A stretch of DNA of 64,000 nucleotides from Ekhidna sp051379705. Its GTDB lineage: Bacteria; Bacteroidota; Bacteroidia; Cytophagales; Cyclobacteriaceae. Under the pieces are notes generated by a model, which saw only the letters and a program-made list of their open reading frames with translations, made no database searches and was not told the origin of the DNA. Every line of letters begins with the position of its first letter. Position 1 is the first letter of the stretch. Location of the stretch: NCBI RefSeq assembly GCF_051379705.1, contig NZ_CP179868.1, positions 3,348,001 to 3,412,000 of the forward strand. The letters run 5' to 3'. Made by a program: the position numbers and the translations under genes. Below are positions 45,355 through 55,233 of the stretch, one piece after another.

Positions 45355-47784
45355 TCAATCTTGATTGAGTACGCTGATAGGATTCATTAATGAAGCTCGA
45401 TAGGCGATAACACCTACAGTAACATATGCAAGGATTAGAAGTACAGCTGTGGAGCTTAGGACATACCAATATGAAGATCCAATGAATGTGTGAAAATTTT
45501 GAAGCCAGGCTTGAATAAAAAGTATTGCAATAGGTGAAGAGATTAAGCTTGCCATTGAAACAATAGCTATATATTTTTTTGAAAATAATTTTATCACCTC
45601 CTTACTACCAGAGCCGAGTACTTTCCTAATGCCTATTTCTTTCCTTTTTTGAATGACATGATAGGAGGTGATGCCAATAAGACCAAGAGTTGCAATTGAT
45701 ATAGATAAGAGAGTTAACAGTAGAAATTGTTTGCTGTAAACTTCTTCTGATGCGTACTGTTGCTTAATAAAATCACTAGAAAATTGATAGCTGAAAGGTT
45801 CGTTTTGAAATACGCTGGAAAACATTGATTCACTGGCTTCAATCAATTCTTTAGTGGCTTCAGAAGTAAAGTTTATGAGGAAGTAATTGTGTGTCGTGTT
45901 TCTTCTGTAAACGTCATCAAGAATAAATACCATCGGACTTATATCTTCCTGAAAACCGACAGAATTGAAATTTTCAACAACTGCTACTACAGATGCCGTA
46001 TCCGTATAGCCAACCTTTTTTCCAAGTGCCACAGTTGGGGTCCAACCATAGTTTTCTACTGCTCTTCGGTTTAAAACAACCCTTGGGTCATTTGTTGGAC
46101 TGCCGTAAGGAGGTACTTTTCCGGATATGATCTCAATATCGGCTACATCGAAGAAGTAATCTGTGATATTGGACATATAGACAGACTGATATTGACTATT
46201 TGGTCCATCATAGGATGGTAAATTAGCCTGAGAACCTTTTCCGGCACCCAAGGCTAAACTTGCACTTGAAACATATCGAACCCCTTTGATTTTATTCAAC
46301 TTGTTTTTCAGCACTCTGGCCTTATTCGATATATCGGCGCTTTCACTTATGGGCCCATTGATTATCAGTATTTGTGACGGATCAAAGCCAGGATCTTGAT
46401 TACTCATGTGATCCACTTGCAGATATACTATTGAAGTAAATGAGATTAAAAAAATAGCCACAGAAAATTGAAAAGTTAGCAGTACATCGCGCAGTGCATT
46501 CACCATTTTATTATTGAAAAAAGCTAAATGATTTGATGAATTGCTTTGCAATGCGATCGCAGAAGACAAATAAAAGCTGGATATGATTGTTCCGACTAAA
46601 ACAATAATCACAAAATTCATTGACAGAGCGAATTCGATGACTGCCGAACTTTCAAAAATAAAATTCCCTACCCACGGACCCATAAGGAGGTTGAGACTTA
46701 AACTTAGGATAAGTGCTATTAGGTTTAGAAAAATTCCTTCCAACAGAAATAAGAGCTGAATACTTACATTAGATGCGCCAAGGTATTTTCTAATTCCAAT
46801 TTCCTTCAGTCGTTCGGGAGCTCTCGCCACTTGAACGTTGATAAAATTTACATACCCAATTAATACCACCAGGTAGGCTAGTAACTCAAGAAGTTGTAGT
46901 CGTGATTCACTATTTACTGAAGAGAGTTCATGGGATAAATCTGAATGGAGATGGATATCTTTTACTCTCATTAGATCAAATTCCATATATTCAGAAAGGC
47001 TATTGATATCTTGTATTTCAAATCTATCATAGTACACTTTTCTGAAATTTTGAATTACCTCGGCAACCTCAACAACAGGGTTAAGTTCAAAATAAGTATG
47101 AAAGGCATATCCACCCCAATTTTCTCCATTTCTGTAATAGTTAGGCCTGATTTCTTGCATGAAATCCAACGGACCTATCAGCTCGAATGAAACTGTAGAA
47201 TTGATAGGAAAGTCATTGAAAACACCAATAATTGTAAAATTCCAGGCGTCATTGAATCGTAAATTTTGACCAACAATATCGGTTGTGCCAAACAGTTTGT
47301 TTGCAAGGGATCTAGAGATCAAAACACTGGTTGTACCTTCAAAATTGTCAGTTCCAGAGATAAGTTCAATTCCGAAAAAATCTAAAAGATCACTGTCACC
47401 GAGAAATGCCTTGGAAGTAATGATTGAATTATTGTCACTATTCGTCAGCAGACTTTTTGAAAGCTGTGTAAATCGGACCGCTTTTTTAATCCCCGAAACA
47501 TTGCTTTGAAAGAGATCTGCGTAGGGTGCTGGAGATTGAGCCGAATAAACATTTCTCCCATTTGGTCCCATAATACTAAAGGACATTCGATATTTATTGT
47601 CAAGATTAGGTATGTAATTGTCCCATGATCGTTCTTTCAGCGTATGAGAAAAAATACCCATAGCAACAGATAGCGTGATAACTAAACTGAGAATGGAAAT
47701 GAAAGAGGTCGTTTTTCTCTTGGTAAGATTCCGGAATGAAACTTTGAAAAAGGTCGTGATGAACAATGATTCAAAAATTTTCAT
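45355..47784 (-). CDS. FtsX/MacB-type ABC transporter permease
   Basis: 809 residues. N-terminal helix, periplasmic domain, three helices with RAPERLKEIGIRKYLGASN, a second periplasmic domain, and a closing core with QKRKEIGIRKVLGSGSKEV. The duplicated FtsX layout without a permease-prefix domain. No ATPase gene is adjacent, so it relies on one encoded elsewhere. It starts two bases after the aspartyl-protease gene and probably shares its transcript. Confidence 0.92.
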   Translation of the reverse strand: MKIFESLFITTFFKVSFRNLTKRKTTSFISILSLVITLSVAMGIFSHTLKERSWDNYIPNLDNKYRMSFSIMGPNGRNVYSAQSPAPYADLFQSNVSGIKKAVRFTQLSKSLLTNSDNNSIITSKAFLGDSDLLDFFGIELISGTDNFEGTTSVLISRSLANKLFGTTDIVGQNLRFNDAWNFTIIGVFNDFPINSTVSFELIGPLDFMQEIRPNYYRNGENWGGYAFHTYFELNPVVEVAEVIQNFRKVYYDRFEIQDINSLSEYMEFDLMRVKDIHLHSDLSHELSSVNSESRLQLLELLAYLVVLIGYVNFINVQVARAPERLKEIGIRKYLGASNVSIQLLFLLEGIFLNLIALILSLSLNLLMGPWVGNFIFESSAVIEFALSMNFVIIVLVGTIISSFYLSSAIALQSNSSNHLAFFNNKMVNALRDVLLTFQFSVAIFLISFTSIVYLQVDHMSNQDPGFDPSQILIINGPISESADISNKARVLKNKLNKIKGVRYVSSASLALGAGKGSQANLPSYDGPNSQYQSVYMSNITDYFFDVADIEIISGKVPPYGSPTNDPRVVLNRRAVENYGWTPTVALGKKVGYTDTASVVAVVENFNSVGFQEDISPMVFILDDVYRRNTTHNYFLINFTSEATKELIEASESMFSSVFQNEPFSYQFSSDFIKQQYASEEVYSKQFLLLTLLSISIATLGLIGITSYHVIQKRKEIGIRKVLGSGSKEVIKLFSKKYIAIVSMASLISSPIAILFIQAWLQNFHTFIGSSYWYVLSSTAVLLILAYVTVGVIAYRASLMNPISVLNQD

Positions 47785-47785
47785 A

Positions 47786-49015
47786 CTACAAAATTTCCTT
47801 TAGCTGAATTGTCACATTAATCGTCTTGCCATTTCTATCGATTTCTAATTTTATCTCCGAATTTTTCTCGAAAAATGACTTTTGATTTTCATATTGGATT
47901 TCACCTACGGCTATTCCATTAACCGATTTAATGTGATCATCGATCGATAGCCCGCTAGCTGTTGCATTGGTTGACCTGTATAGTCCGGTGACAATCCACG
48001 AATCTAGAGTTTCACTTCGATCTATATAAGAAAAACCCAATCTTGAGAAATTGAATGGAGCATTGAAGTTGGAGTTTGGCTTAAGGTACAGTTCATTTTT
48101 AGAGAAATCGAGAAAGATATCAAATCGCTCCAGAATCTTGTTTCCTAAAAGCCCCAGCCGATCATCAGATGCCATTGCTCCAAGGGTATCCAGACTGTAG
48201 TTCATACTGACATTCTTGAGCGTAAAGTTTGAAATTTGGATAGCATTAGCTCTAAAATCATAGCTACTCGAAGCTCCCCCAACACCGTAGTATTGGTTGA
48301 AATAGCCTACTTTTTTAGTGATGTTTTTACTCAGCTGATATTTTTCAGCAACGCTACTTGATAATGATAAACTTGAGCCAGATCCTAAGTCCAGTATCGA
48401 TTTACCTTGCACTTGAATGGAATCATTAATCCACACTTGGATAGGTATGTAGAGCCTGTTATTAGCTCTCTCCAATTCAATTTTGGTATAATCTGTTATA
48501 TCAATTTGTTGAATGGAGTCGTAATACTTGATGTATTGCTTTATATAATTGATTTCAAGAACGCCATCCGAGAAGTAGTCCAGGCCAATAATTCCTTCAG
48601 GAAAATCACCCAAAATTGGTTTAAGTCTGAGGACAGGAACGATTGAGGTGCGATAGATATCCTCTCCAATAGCGAAAGAGACGGTGTCCATTATCACGAT
48701 TACATTCTGAGATGAATTCCCTGCACCACCAAGTGTGGTTTCAATCAAATTTTCATAGTGAAAATCATGAGCTGAGAAAAAACTTGTGTCGTAATACAGA
48801 TTATCGGCGCCAGTATCAAAGACAAAGTTTCCTTTGACACCATCTGCGGATCCTGAAATATAAATATGGCTTCTGTAGACAATTGGAATGGCTCCTTCGG
48901 GGAGTGGAAGTTGTTCTTGGATTACGGGTTTACATCCGACTCCATATATAAATAATAGTAGAACAAACAGGCCATTCTTAAAGAGTCTGATTGGCTTATT
49001 GGAATTGGTTTTCAT
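47786..49015 (-). CDS. Retropepsin-like aspartyl protease lipoprotein with PDZ domain
   Basis: 409 residues from ATG 49015 (an upstream TTG is disfavoured). Lipobox VGC gives lipidated C28. Two pepsin-like half-domains: the first has the catalytic FDTGAD near 67-72; the second has DLGSGSS, a changed DTG, so the pair may be catalytically asymmetric. C-terminal PDZ domain (from about 330) with the carboxylate loop ASGLSIDDHIKSVNG. Envelope protease of unknown substrate, cotranscribed with the FtsX permease. Confidence 0.85.
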   Translation of the reverse strand: MKTNSNKPIRLFKNGLFVLLLFIYGVGCKPVIQEQLPLPEGAIPIVYRSHIYISGSADGVKGNFVFDTGADNLYYDTSFFSAHDFHYENLIETTLGGAGNSSQNVIVIMDTVSFAIGEDIYRTSIVPVLRLKPILGDFPEGIIGLDYFSDGVLEINYIKQYIKYYDSIQQIDITDYTKIELERANNRLYIPIQVWINDSIQVQGKSILDLGSGSSLSLSSSVAEKYQLSKNITKKVGYFNQYYGVGGASSSYDFRANAIQISNFTLKNVSMNYSLDTLGAMASDDRLGLLGNKILERFDIFLDFSKNELYLKPNSNFNAPFNFSRLGFSYIDRSETLDSWIVTGLYRSTNATASGLSIDDHIKSVNGIAVGEIQYENQKSFFEKNSEIKLEIDRNGKTINVTIQLKEIL

Positions 49016-49055
49016 ATTTATATCACTCAAGTTCTGTTTTTATTTAAAGAGCTAC

Positions 49056-49904
49056 TCAAGCATCCGTTTGGATTTTGATTTGATGAGCATAGGCATTGTA
49101 ATCGGCAAAATCGTAGTGTAGAATGATTTTTCCTTCTTCTATCTTGAGGATAGTTTTGATAGGAAAATTGACAAAAACTCCCTCTGTGCCACCTGTCCAT
49201 GCTCCCGGAAGAATCATAGAAAAAGTGGTATTTAGCATGATGAATGGTCCGGCTTGAAAAGAATTGTTGACTTTAACATTTATATAGGAAGTGTTGGACT
49301 CAATAATGATCCCTTTCCATAGCTGAGTGACCGCATCAATACCTTCCAATTCGAAATTTGAGCTTTTGAAGGCGTCTTTGGCCGTTAGATCTTTGAAAAC
49401 AATATTATCAGAATAGAATGAGCTCATCTTTTGAAGATCTTTGTTGGAGTAGGCCATGATGTACTCAAGCGCTATTTTCATGCTGCTTAAGTCCCCATTA
49501 ACACCAGTTTTGACAAAATCAAATTGTTCAATTATAACCCCATTTTTAAGTCGTAAAACAGTAAACATCTCCGTCACCTTACCATTAGATGACTCATAGA
49601 ATAGGTCTGCCACGATGTAGTTGCCGCTTTGAAATTGCTCTCGAATTACAAAGTTGACATCCATAGTTTTCGGATATGTTTCTTTGAAGTGCGTAATACA
49701 TTCAGATTTACCTACATACAACTTGTTTTCATCCAGCGTGAAATTCTTGTAGGTAATTGAATCGTTCCAATATTTAGTCAATCCTATATAGTCATGCTGC
49801 TCAAGAGTGCCAGTAATATTGGAAAGTAGTTTGGCGTTTGGGCTTTGGGCGGATATTAAACCAATCGATAGTGTGAGTAGAAAAGTTAGAATTCCTTTGT
49901 TCAT
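49056..49904 (-). CDS. Secreted protein with two SnoaL/NTF2-like domains
   Basis: 282 residues. Signal peptide (1-19, GLISAQ). Two NTF2-like domains in tandem, about 20-140 and 142-280: each has an initial helix (LEQHDYIGLTKYWND / MAYSNKDLQKMSSFYSDNI) and the loop FKD/YKN followed by strands. Members bind small ligands or act as polyketide cyclase relatives. It is 40 bases from the protease gene, probably in the same operon. Confidence 0.75.
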   Translation of the reverse strand: MNKGILTFLLTLSIGLISAQSPNAKLLSNITGTLEQHDYIGLTKYWNDSITYKNFTLDENKLYVGKSECITHFKETYPKTMDVNFVIREQFQSGNYIVADLFYESSNGKVTEMFTVLRLKNGVIIEQFDFVKTGVNGDLSSMKIALEYIMAYSNKDLQKMSSFYSDNIVFKDLTAKDAFKSSNFELEGIDAVTQLWKGIIIESNTSYINVKVNNSFQAGPFIMLNTTFSMILPGAWTGGTEGVFVNFPIKTILKIEEGKIILHYDFADYNAYAHQIKIQTDA

Positions 49905-50031
49905 CGTCCTTGTTTTGAATTTTATTAAAAGACGAATTAAACTGGAATCAATGGTGACAGTTTCTAAATATTGAGCTAGAAAGTGTCGACTAATTTTTTA
50001 GGACTCTATTGAAAAAAATGCGCAAAATGAC

Positions 50032-51114
50032 TTATCCTACAGAAGAGAGTGTTTTCATCTCCAAATCAAAATATTCTTTCGGGGTGACTCCCTTGTAATC
50101 TTTGAATGCTTTATAAAATGTGGATTTGGACTTAAATCCTGCCTCATTTGCGATCCCAAACATATTGAAATGATCAAACTCTTTTGATTCAACTAATTCA
50201 AGAAATTTTTCAATTCGATACTTATTAATCAAACTTTTGAAACTTGTATTCAAATGATTATTCAAAGTATAAGATAGTTTGAACCGATTCACGTTCAGTT
50301 TGCTTTCCAGGTGTGATAGCTTAAAATCAGTTTCTAGAAAGGCTTCTTCATCTTTTAAATAGGAAAGAATCCTATTACCAATCAATTGAATCTCACGGTC
50401 TTCGAAATTCACCTTCTCATACCTATTCGATTTGGACACTTGGAACGTTTCGAATGCATCACTCTTAGCGATAATGAAGTATCCAAAAAGAAAGACTAAG
50501 GCTGACATAAGGTAAAAGACCTCTTCTATTTCAATAGTGAATGGAAGATTGACCATTTCTACATATTCAAGAATGGCAAACAACCAAAATGCGTTTACCA
50601 ATAACATTGCACCTTGAAAAGAGTTAAGCGCATAATACATCGATTTCTTATGGTCAAAAGTTCTTATATCATTGAAGCAAATCAAGATGATATAGATGTT
50701 GATGATAATAGCTACAATATCTGCCCAAAGAAGCAAATTCATTAAGGGTAATACCTGCAAAAAATTCTCATTTGGCAAGATCAGAAAAGGTGTCAACAGC
50801 AGTGAGTATGTAATAGCAGGAACGAAAACCCACCAATTTTTTTTAAGCAGCTCAGATGCTGGGTTTATCAATTTCTTAGTGAAGAAAAAGTAGAATGGCG
50901 TAAATAGGTAAATGAAAAGATAGTTACTCATATAGAGCTTGGGAAAATTCCCAAAGGATCCCAATAATGCCTGAAACAAGAGGTAGAGTGATACACAACC
51001 AATCAACGCAAGGAAATGAATATTGCTTTTCTTTGAGAAGAAACCTCGCTTGCTGACGAGAGCTACTGATAATACTAATCCTTGAATTCCTGAAAAGAGA
51101 AGAATTTCATTCAT
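50032..51114 (-). CDS. AraC-family regulator with membrane sensor domain
   Basis: 360 residues. About seven hydrophobic segments (residues 5-220) precede a C-terminal AraC DNA-binding domain with the two helix-turn-helices (LESKLNVNRFKLSYTLNNHLNTSF; GFKSKSTFYKAFKDYKGVTPKEYF). Membrane-anchored AraC proteins of this kind occur in Bacteroidota and can transmit a signal from the membrane to nearby promoters. Head of the leftward set with SnoaL-like, protease and permease genes, a likely regulator of them. Confidence 0.9.
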   Translation of the reverse strand: MNEILLFSGIQGLVLSVALVSKRGFFSKKSNIHFLALIGCVSLYLLFQALLGSFGNFPKLYMSNYLFIYLFTPFYFFFTKKLINPASELLKKNWWVFVPAITYSLLLTPFLILPNENFLQVLPLMNLLLWADIVAIIINIYIILICFNDIRTFDHKKSMYYALNSFQGAMLLVNAFWLFAILEYVEMVNLPFTIEIEEVFYLMSALVFLFGYFIIAKSDAFETFQVSKSNRYEKVNFEDREIQLIGNRILSYLKDEEAFLETDFKLSHLESKLNVNRFKLSYTLNNHLNTSFKSLINKYRIEKFLELVESKEFDHFNMFGIANEAGFKSKSTFYKAFKDYKGVTPKEYFDLEMKTLSSVG

Positions 51115-51298
51115 TGTATTAGGTACGCAAGTAGGGAGTCAGGGTTAGCAGAAATAATTAATCTTATAATCAACTATGATAGAATTCAGCTGATTTATGT
51201 TATCTGATTGAATGAAGTGCATTAATCACTATAATTTTTTCTTACATCATATCAACAGGCTTTTTCTAACTTAGTAGAAGAGCACAACATAAGTTATT

Positions 51299-51478
51299 AT
51301 GATCGAACTAAACACAGAAAATAAAGTCATTCTTCTGGAAGCTCTTGAAGATCTGATGTACAAACTTTCACTTCAACTCGAAGATCTTAAAGGAGGTCCG
51401 CTAGATAAAAGACGCAAAGAGCTTTCTCAAAAGCAAGCTGGGGTTGAGAAATTGCAGCATTTGATTTCGACTTCCTAA
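51299..51478 (+). CDS. Small 59-residue helical protein
   Basis: Starts ATG at 51299 and ends TAA at 51476. The product is a leucine-, glutamate- and lysine-rich helix (NTENKVILLEALEDLMYKL, DLKGGPLDKRRKELSQKQ) with heptad-like spacing, likely a dimerising helical protein. It lies 184 bases after the divergent AraC gene and 72 bases before the next rightward gene. No family recognised; its clean codon use and start position support it. Confidence 0.55.
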   Translation: MIELNTENKVILLEALEDLMYKLSLQLEDLKGGPLDKRRKELSQKQAGVEKLQHLISTS

Positions 51479-51550
51479 ATAGATGACTCGTCTTTCATGA
51501 TAGAAATCATCTTCATTTGATTTTTGATGGTATTTAGCTAGCTTGATTTT

Positions 51551-52048
51551 ATGTCCAGCTTCAAGATACGTCCTCGGTTCAAGCAAATAATAGCAGGCAA
51601 AAAAGAAGAGCTAGAGCAAATGTTAGTTGAAGAAATTTCCAAAAAGGATAGTTCTTTCACACTTAGTCATTTGCCAGGTCACATATACATTCGAGTTCAT
51701 TCAGGACAGCAGCATTTCTGGTCTCCACAGCTTCATCTATCAATTGAGCAGGAAGAGGAAAATGTGATCATAAGAGGACTTTACGGACCCAATCCTACGG
51801 TCTGGGCCATCTTTTTTTTCGGATATGTTGCCTTAGGTATTCTTACACTTTTCATAGGTATGTGGGGACTAACCAGATATAGCCTGGGTCTCAATTCTTC
51901 CATTCTGTGGGCAATTCCTGTTTTCGCTGTTATTGCACTTATACTCTATGTTTCTGCGCAAGCTGGTCAAAAACTTGGAGCCCAGCAGCTGTTTGATATC
52001 CACCACTTATATGAAGAAATAATTGGTGATCATGTGACTGTAGAATAA
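51551..52048 (+). CDS. Two-helix membrane protein, unknown
   Basis: 165 residues. A charged N-terminal region with a beta-like stretch (LPGHIYIRVHSGQQHFWSPQLHLSIEQEEENVIIRGLYG) precedes two membrane helices (near 85-108 and 117-138) with a short loop between; the C-terminus is cytoplasmic and carries a small helix (QQLFDIHHLYEEI). The layout resembles SMODS-pore or stress-type small membrane proteins, but no family can be assigned. Likely expressed with the 59-residue gene. Confidence 0.6.
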   Translation: MSSFKIRPRFKQIIAGKKEELEQMLVEEISKKDSSFTLSHLPGHIYIRVHSGQQHFWSPQLHLSIEQEEENVIIRGLYGPNPTVWAIFFFGYVALGILTLFIGMWGLTRYSLGLNSSILWAIPVFAVIALILYVSAQAGQKLGAQQLFDIHHLYEEIIGDHVTVE

Positions 52049-52138
52049 TATGCTTTCACTCGCTTTCTCAAAAGTTTACCTAACTCTAATCCTACCATTT
52101 CGATTTTTTTCTCTAGTCTTGCATTCACAAATGAAACA

Positions 52139-52221
52139 CGCGTACAACATAAGGATTAGTATAAGGCGCAGCTATAGGCGCGACAGGCGATCTTAAGCCT
52201 GACTTCAATCGGTTGTATGCG
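52139..52221. repeat. attC-like folded palindrome
   Basis: Outer arms CGCGTACAAC (52139-52148) and GTTGTATGCG (52212-52221), 9 of 10 paired. Inner arms CAGGC (52184-52188) and GCCTG (52197-52201). Three AGGCG words recur at 52164, 52176 and 52185. The outer/inner arrangement recalls integron attC sites, but the core does not match GTTRRRY. Confidence 0.45.
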
Positions 52222-52364
52222 GTAGAACGTACCGTTCACATTTTTTTCAATTCACATTTTATTTTTCACAGAAGTGAGCTTAACGCTTGACTCATTTTAT
52301 TGGGCTAAAACCGTCCGGTGAATCAGAGTTATGGTTGTAAAGCTCATTTCGCAACCTCAAATTC

Positions 52365-52466
52365 ATGAAACATTTTCTAGAGGTTGGCAACCTCTCAAAT
52401 GCCGAAATTGAGTACGTACTCGAATTGAGTGAGTACCTCAACGAAATGCAGGATCAGTCCCTCTGA
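52365..52466 (+). pseudogene. Truncated carbamoyltransferase-like N-terminus
   Basis: 33 codons from an ATG to a TGA. The predicted opening MKHFLEVGNLSNAEIEYVLE reads like the start of ornithine or aspartate carbamoyltransferases (RHFL..DLS..EI..LL), but the frame stops after the first helix. Most simply a gene remnant left by a deletion; it may also be a chance likeness in a short ORF. Confidence 0.35.
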
Positions 52467-52548
52467 GTATGAGAGCGTATAAGAGACAATAACCTGATAT
52501 CGGGAAGGCGCTGAATTAGAAGTGTCTTCTCGATTTCCAGTTATTTAA

Positions 52549-54930
52549 CTATTCTAAAATCCATTTTTCAATGACCACCGCAAGTGAATTATTTACGATT
52601 GGTTTGCTCACAAAATCATTCATTCCTGCTTTATAACATTTCTCCTTATCAGCTCTCATCGAGCCTGCGGTCAATGCGATGATTGGAGTTTTCTTATCCG
52701 TTTCCAGCTCCCTGATTTTGCGCGTTGCGTCATATCCATCCATTTCTGGCATTTGGACATCCATCAAAATGATATCAGGTTGTTCTTTTACATATTTCGC
52801 AACCGTTTCCACACCATTTACTGCTTCAAATACGCTTGCATTGGGTAGGGCTTTCTTCAGCATCATTTTCACAATGACCATGTTGTTTGCATTGTCTTCT
52901 GCAACCAAAATCTTTAGATTCTTTTCTGAGATTGCCCGCTTTAATGCTTTTGCTCCTTGTTTTTCAGATTCTAATCTTGCTTTCGCAATTCGGCTATCCG
53001 AAAGCTCAAGAGTGACTTCAAAGAAGAAGGTGCTGCCTTCCCCATGCACACTTTGTACTTCCAACTTACTTCCCATTAGTGATAGTAGTGTGTTGGAGAT
53101 AGATAAGCCTAATCCGGTACCTCCGTATTTTCTGGTCGTAGAGGAATCTTCTTGCGAAAATGCCTCGAATATTTTATCAATGTTTTCTTGCTTGATGCCA
53201 ATTCCTGTATCCCTAATAGAAAACTTGAACCGACACTTACCGTCTTCCTCATCCATGACCTCTACCTTCAATTCTATTTCTCCCTCATTGGTAAACTTCA
53301 CGGCATTGGCGAGCAGATTGACAAGGACTTGTCTCAGTCGAATATCATCTGCTAAAACATATTGATATTTTTGATCTACCAGGGAAAGCTTCAGTTCGAT
53401 ATGCTTCCTTTCCGCTTTATAGCTGGTCATTTGCATTACGTGATTACAGAGCTCGATCAGGTCTGTGTGCTCTACCACTAAGTCTAATTTGCCGGCTTCA
53501 AGCTTAGATAAATCCAGAATTCCATTGATGATGCCTAGCAGTCCGAGACCAGACTGACTAACGATGCTTAGATGCTTACGCTGCGTATCGTCGAGATTAG
53601 TTTCTATGATCTGTTCAGTGTAGCCTATGATTGAATTTAACGGTGTCCGTATTTCGTGGCTCATCTGGGCTAAGAACTGAGATTTTGCCTGGTTGGCATG
53701 CTCGGCCTCTTCCTTGGCCGCATTTCTTTCAATAATCTTGATTTCGAGTTCTCGATTTTTGCCAGTCACCTTTTTATAAAAAATAAACAAGACAACCAAT
53801 AGGATTGCCAATAGCAATATTGCCGCGAATATCCATCGAAAGAGTTTATCCTGAGCATCAATCAGTTCTTGGCTAAGAAGAGCTTCTTTTTTCAAATCTT
53901 CGATGATGATTTCCTTTTCTCTGCTTTCGTAAATAGCTCTCATTCGCGCAGTTTCTTCAATCAGGTTCAGTTTCGCCAGGCTATCATTCAAGATCAGTAT
54001 CTCTTCATATAAGTCAGGCAGCCTTCCAATTTGATTTGTTCTTTTCAGCAATTCAGCTTTCAAAACCTGACTGTCATAAAAAACCTTTAGGGCGTTTATA
54101 TCTTTTGAGATTTCTTCTGCTTTCTTAATAGCATTCAACCCATCATTGGCCATGTTTGTATTTAGATAGGCTTTGGCAAGAAGGACATATGAGTAAGATA
54201 AACTATAGTAGTCCTGCGAAGCTTCATCCAATTCCATGGAATGTCTCAAATAAGTAATTGCCTTTGGGTAATCACCTAGCTCCAGATGAGAAACTGCAAT
54301 ATTGGAAAGTGTGATGGATCTCCCACGATTATCATCAAGTGAATCCACAATGTGATTTGCCCGAGTGAAGTAATCCAATGCCTCGATGTAGTTACCTTCC
54401 TTTTGAAAAAGTTCGCCCACATTGTTTAATCCGTATGCTACACCCCTCACATCACCGAGAAGCTGCTTTAAGGCTATGGATTCCTGGTAAAACTTCCGAG
54501 CTGTCTTGATGTCATTCAGATTTTTATAAGCAATGCCGAGATTATTCTTAAGTCTTGAAATTCCTAAGGTATCCTGAAGATCTTCCAGCAGCACCAATGA
54601 TTCCTGGTAATGAATAATCGCCTGATTGGAGTTGCCCTGAATATCATAAGAAATAGCTTTGTTCTTGAGCGCTTGAGCCCTTCCTTGATCATAATCAGCT
54701 ATTGTTGCGAGTTTGATTGCCTCATTAAATACCTTTCTGGCTTCCGTAGGATCTGTAAAAATCAGATTGAATCCAAGCTCATTCAACGTATCAATTTTAT
54801 TTGCGGCTTGCATATCCACAGGTAAATTGGCAATGAGACTATCTGCTTGTTGAGCATAAGTAAATCCTGTAAAAAGCAGAATTAGCAGAATACCAAACCT
54901 TATGCGAAATACGTGGATAAACATTCTCAT
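52549..54930 (-). CDS. TPR-domain hybrid sensor histidine kinase with receiver
   Basis: 793 residues. Signal peptide (1-26, TYAQ), periplasmic TPR array (about 40-300, e.g. ALDYFTRANHIVDSLDDNRGR and KAITYLRHSMELDEASQ), membrane helix near 365-385, HisKA with H425 (QMSHEIRTPLNSIIGY), HATPase (DTGIGIKQENIDKIFEAFSQED, GTGLGLSIS), and a C-terminal receiver with D724 (LMDVQMPEMDGYDATRKI). A typical Bacteroidota hybrid kinase; periplasmic TPR repeats probably sense a protein or envelope state. No adjacent output gene. Confidence 0.95.
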   Translation of the reverse strand: MRMFIHVFRIRFGILLILLFTGFTYAQQADSLIANLPVDMQAANKIDTLNELGFNLIFTDPTEARKVFNEAIKLATIADYDQGRAQALKNKAISYDIQGNSNQAIIHYQESLVLLEDLQDTLGISRLKNNLGIAYKNLNDIKTARKFYQESIALKQLLGDVRGVAYGLNNVGELFQKEGNYIEALDYFTRANHIVDSLDDNRGRSITLSNIAVSHLELGDYPKAITYLRHSMELDEASQDYYSLSYSYVLLAKAYLNTNMANDGLNAIKKAEEISKDINALKVFYDSQVLKAELLKRTNQIGRLPDLYEEILILNDSLAKLNLIEETARMRAIYESREKEIIIEDLKKEALLSQELIDAQDKLFRWIFAAILLLAILLVVLFIFYKKVTGKNRELEIKIIERNAAKEEAEHANQAKSQFLAQMSHEIRTPLNSIIGYTEQIIETNLDDTQRKHLSIVSQSGLGLLGIINGILDLSKLEAGKLDLVVEHTDLIELCNHVMQMTSYKAERKHIELKLSLVDQKYQYVLADDIRLRQVLVNLLANAVKFTNEGEIELKVEVMDEEDGKCRFKFSIRDTGIGIKQENIDKIFEAFSQEDSSTTRKYGGTGLGLSISNTLLSLMGSKLEVQSVHGEGSTFFFEVTLELSDSRIAKARLESEKQGAKALKRAISEKNLKILVAEDNANNMVIVKMMLKKALPNASVFEAVNGVETVAKYVKEQPDIILMDVQMPEMDGYDATRKIRELETDKKTPIIALTAGSMRADKEKCYKAGMNDFVSKPIVNNSLAVVIEKWILE

Positions 54931-55233
54931 GTAGCTGATCTGTATCCTTTGTAGTTATCGCAAATTGGGAAGTAAAGTCAAGGAAGGCATTAATTCCCCT
55001 AGGAACAATAATTGAGCGTTAGAAATTTTAATTTCGAGCATTTTGGTGAGGTTTTAATAAGGCTTTGTTCAGGTAACTGGCAAAAACCTATGGTTGGTTT
55101 TAATCATCATTCTGACGACAATCGCACTTCCCATAGAAAGTAACCTTTATGTTAACTGATGAAATAGTTGACTGTTTTAATACTTTAAGATAGTTATCCA
55201 TTCAGCAAAAAAGAAATCTTACCTTTCATGGCG
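54931..55233. other. 303-base stretch without a recognised gene
   Basis: I see no credible ORF, repeat or strong hairpin. It should contain the promoter of the hybrid kinase and the 3' end of the mobA operon. Confidence 0.5.

Larger units (their letters stand above)
52049..52548. other. 500-base gene-poor stretch
   Basis: No ORF above 60 codons that looks real. It holds the folded palindrome at 52139-52221 and a truncated carbamoyltransferase-like ORF at 52365-52466; otherwise unremarkable. The next gene runs leftward from 54930 and ends at 52549. Confidence 0.6.

Noticed and set aside
52679..53365. Rightward 228-codon ORF over the hybrid kinase
   Set aside because: Low-complexity serine-rich shadow of the HATPase and receiver coding region.
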